Origin: Apostichopus japonicus
Taxonomy: Eukaryota > Echinodermata > Holothuroidea > Aspidochirotida > Stichopodidae
Direction: 5' to 3'
DNA: 64,000 bases
Assembly: GCF_037975245.1 (NCBI RefSeq)
Contig: NC_092572.1
Span: forward strand, 21,316,489 to 21,380,488
The position numbers and the translations under genes are program-made. Of this stretch, positions 61,330 through 64,000 are shown in pieces. Position 1 is the first letter of the stretch. Every line of letters starts with the position of its first letter. A model generated the notes under the pieces. The model was given only the letters and a program-made list of their open reading frames with translations, did not search any database and was not told the origin of the DNA.

Positions 61330-61560
61330 CCTAAAATTCATAGGCGTACGGGACCATTTCAGTTTGAGGGGGGGGGGGAGAACTTTTTGTGCCCGAAAGT
61401 TCCCGTGACACTATCTAAGCGGAGCGCCACCATCGGTTGGCGCGTAGCGTACAAGAAAATTTTTGCCAAACAATGCCTCTCAGATTGCCGGAAACGGCAC
61501 TTCTGAGGCCTTGCAAGTTGCATCTAAACATTCTTTATTTTATAATCTCACGTTTTAGAA
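61330..61560. mobile_element. Element fragment carrying the conserved GCGGAGCGCCACC module
   Basis: Starts with 'cataggcgtacgggacc', a family A type end, and contains the module in reverse at about 61410-61505 ('ctatctaagcggagcgccac', 'gccggaaacggcacttct'). The right end is not defined. Confidence 0.5.
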
Positions 61561-61750
61561 ATTTACACTTCCCCAAAAATTTGGTAAATTAGAAGAAGAA
61601 AAACAGGTAACATCACTTTGAAGGGAAAAAATGGGACAGTATATTTTTTAAGCTCCTATTTAGTTACCTTATTTATTATTTTTACACAGGACTCAGCTAT
61701 CTCCAGGAAAACATACATTGTTCGACGACACGTAGGCGGGATAATGTCGC

Positions 61751-62050
61751 CAGGCGCGTAGCCAAGAGTGGGGGGGGGGGGGGCGAAGGGGGCAGCCGCC
61801 CCCCCTTGAGCATATGTTTTACAATTTTTTTTAAGGTTTTTATGATATCGCTAGTATTTTCAAAAGAGAAAATGCTAAGATGCAACTAACAAGGCTTGGG
61901 AAGTGCCATTTCCGGCGATCTGGGAGGCATTTACAGCCAAAATTTTCTTGTACGCTTCGCGCCAACTATGGTGGCGCTACGCTTAGATAGTTTGCAATGC
62001 AGAATCTACAGTTTCGCCCCTCCCTTGGCAAATTCCTGGCTACGCGCCTG
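61751..62050. mobile_element. 300-bp hAT-like element with perfect 8-bp target duplication
   Basis: Ends CAGGCGCGTAGCCAAG (61751) and CTGGCTACGCGCCTG (ending 62050) are inverted. AATGTCGC flanks both sides (61743-61750 and 62051-62058). Exactly 300 bp, non-coding, with a G-run/C-run pair near the left end and the conserved module in forward orientation at 61901-61990. Confidence 0.9.
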
Positions 62051-62214
62051 AATGTCGCTGTGTCGGGTGAGACTGCAATTTGTCTCACCAAGAAAGTATA
62101 AAATATAACAAAGAATATGATAAACCTGCACCCCCCCACCATCCATGAAAAAGAAAATGTTTCTTATAAACACTCATGTTAGGGATGTCCAGGTCAAGGG
62201 CGGCGGAAGCACTT

Positions 62215-62417
62215 TTAATCTAGGGGGGGGGGGCACCGACATCAAAGGGCACTTTGCAGAAATTCGATTGCACTGATGCAGCCTTATATTTATACCCTTT
62301 ATAACTCTTATTGCATTATCTTATTTGTGTATACACATCACTCCATCATCGCCCACCCCCCCCCCGAATTGTCGGGCAAAAATTTGAAAAAGATTCGGGC
62401 AAGCTACCGAATATTTA

Positions 62418-62469
<52 letters not shown>

Positions 62470-62548
62470 CATATAATATATATATTTCCAGAGGACAAGA
62501 AATTTGGGCAAATGTCCTGAAAAATTCGGGCAGCCTAAGAGGAAAAAA

Positions 62549-62579
<31 letters not shown>

Positions 62580-62630
62580 TCCAAGAAATTCGGGCAAAAG
62601 CCACCCCGCCTCGTACGCCTATGCTAAAAT
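62215..62630. mobile_element. Family A-like remnant with (AT)n tracts
   Basis: Repeats 'aaattcgggca(a)' words (near 62393, 62524 and 62588), carries G- and C-runs and ends CCTCGTACGCCTATG, like the family A copies. Microsatellites of AT/ATAC type fill 62414-62485 and 62547-62572. Non-coding. Confidence 0.55.
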
Positions 62631-62810
62631 TGTTATGTGGTCCGATGTACACAGACACTATTTTGCAAAAATATCACAAATCCACCGTTGTTCCTTTTGA
62701 GAACTTGTTGAGGACCAGGTGTCTGGTATGAGCAAGAGAGAACTGTACTTATTAAGAATTTTAACAAAACCATACAAAACCTTCATTTCTAATAACTTAG
62801 CACACACAGG

Positions 62811-64000
62811 TTGCAGAGGAGTCAACTTAAGGACAATTTAGATCGGAATATGCCCTCGAAAATTCAAAGAATCGACTTGAAAGAGACCATAGAGGTCACT
62901 GGAGGTCAACCTGAGGTCAAAGGTCACCCAGATGCGAGCCGACTCTTGGATTACAATAGCGTAACTCCCAACCTTGACGGACATTTTGTTCTCATGTTAT
63001 TACAATTTATGAGAGCAAATCGCAATCCACCCGTTGGCAGCGTACCGTGCCTTTATCTGATTATATGAATATATATATATATATATATTATTATTATTGT
63101 GTGAAATACTAGTTTTGACCACTAATTGACCTTTGCTGACCTTGGATCACATGGCCGTTATGTTTGGAAACGATCCCTTACCCCATTTACAACTATTCCC
63201 AAAATATCAACAAGGCCGGACCCTGCCAATAGTAGTTTCACAAGTTATTGCCAAACACAACACATTTTGACCCACAATTGACCTTTGGTGAACTTGGATC
63301 ACATAACGGTTATTTTTGAAAACGTGCCCCAATCTAATTCACAAATTGTCCTAATATATCAGCCATGTCAGACTTCGTGACTAGAAGTTGTTGCAAAAAT
63401 TAGCATAGTTGGCAGTTTTTGCACATAAGAAACCTTGAATGTACGACCATCCTCACTGTACTTATTAAAAAAAAAGAAAACCTTGACCTCTGATTAACTT
63501 TGCACAAGAAGGTCGCACAGGGATCAACCATGGACAATTTTGATCGGAAGGTACCTTTGAGATCCGATTATGGCCCCCAAAATTCAAATAACCAAAGAAA
63601 CTGATATAGGTAAGCGGAGGTCAAAGGTCACCTAGATGCGGGTCGACTACTGGGTTACAATAGCATAACTCCCAACCTTGACGGACATTTTGTTCTCAAG
63701 TTATTGCAAAAATACTAGTTTTTGACCCCTAATTGACCTTTGTTGACCTTCGGTCACAGGACCGTTATGTTTGGAAACGATACCTTACCCCATTCACAAC
63801 TAATCCCAAAATATCAACCATGTCGGACCCTGTCAATGTAGTTAATGGGAGTTATTGCTGTTTTTAATATTTTGGTTTTGGCCTCTTACTGACCTTTGGT
63901 GACCTTCACAGGCACCAAAACCAATAAGGATCTTCCTCTCACTATGGGTTATCCACCCACCAAGTTTGATCATGATCGGTCATTCCCTTGTTGAGTTATC
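62811..64000 (+). repeat. ~700-bp-period repeat array at the right edge
   Basis: 'taactcccaaccttgacgga' followed by 'cattttgttctca' occurs at about 62961 and 63670. 'aattgacctttg' with 'gttatgtttggaaacgat' occurs near 63126-63175 and 63730-63782, and a weaker version near 63280. 'aggtcaaaggtcacc' also recurs near 62910 and 63619. The array runs off the window. No open frame of note. Confidence 0.75.
62999..63070. repeat. 72-bp segment identical to 60914-60985 (copy 2)
   Basis: Inserted with a following AT/ATT microsatellite (63071-63100) into the first unit of the 700-bp array. The second unit, at about 63708, lacks it and runs straight from 'gttattgcaaaa' to 'atactagttt'. Confidence 0.9.

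Noticed and set aside
1-64000. Bacterial defence system, CRISPR array, operon, prophage or toxin gene
   Set aside because: The window is animal nuclear DNA with spliced genes; no such features were seen.

Overview
This looks like one contig of a marine invertebrate nuclear genome, most likely an echinoderm and less likely another invertebrate deuterostome. The grounds are an AT-rich sequence with introns of 0.2 to 2 kb, animal-only gene content, tRNA-derived SINEs, many small hAT-type elements, and a non-LTR retrotransposon with an N-terminal PHD finger and a 2A-like motif of the kind described from sea urchins. There are no prokaryotic operons, CRISPR arrays or phage genes.

Layout: (1) 1-3.3 kb is mostly non-coding. 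It holds a 276-bp terminal-inverted-repeat element around telomere-like repeats and a possible first exon of a small membrane protein on the minus strand. (2) 3.3-8.5 kb, plus: complete six-exon PSMD9 (proteasome assembly chaperone, PDZ). (3) 8.5-12.6 kb: DNA transposon remnants, then a diverged tandem duplication of the 3' end of the next gene. (4) 12.8-17.0 kb, minus: complete six-exon TMEM147 (ER translocon/BOS complex). (5) 18.8-36.3 kb, plus: NFRKB (INO80 subunit), 17 coding exons and 1808 codons, head-to-head with TMEM147; its introns and 3' UTR are rich in minisatellites, SINEs and transposons. (6) 38.5-42.4 kb: repeats and a dead LINE reverse transcriptase with a nested insertion. (7) 42.5-44.0 kb, plus: only the last three exons of an adducin, with two reading-frame breaks. 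(8) 49.0-50.3 kb: a foldback palindrome followed by a tandem array of tRNA-like Pol III units. (9) 51.6-54.5 kb and 60.3-61.2 kb, minus: exons of one or two unrecognised genes, one resembling the end of a tyrosine recombinase. (10) 55.1-56.2 kb: a hAT-like element nested in another, both with perfect 8-bp target duplications. (11) 56.5-60.0 kb: a nearly full-length LINE broken by two frameshifts. (12) 61.3-64.0 kb: more hAT-like elements and a long-period repeat array.

The genes are housekeeping functions (proteasome assembly, ER membrane insertion, chromatin remodelling, membrane skeleton) and do not form a pathway; the only evident gene-to-gene coupling is the divergent TMEM147/NFRKB arrangement. 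The novelty lies in the structural DNA: exon-derived minisatellites, a duplicated gene end lacking its exon, inverted intronic repeats around NFRKB exons, the tRNA-like array and the nested elements. I found no evidence for a new multi-gene system. Exon boundaries were chosen by eye from GT/AG sites, reading phase and family resemblance; no alignment was run.
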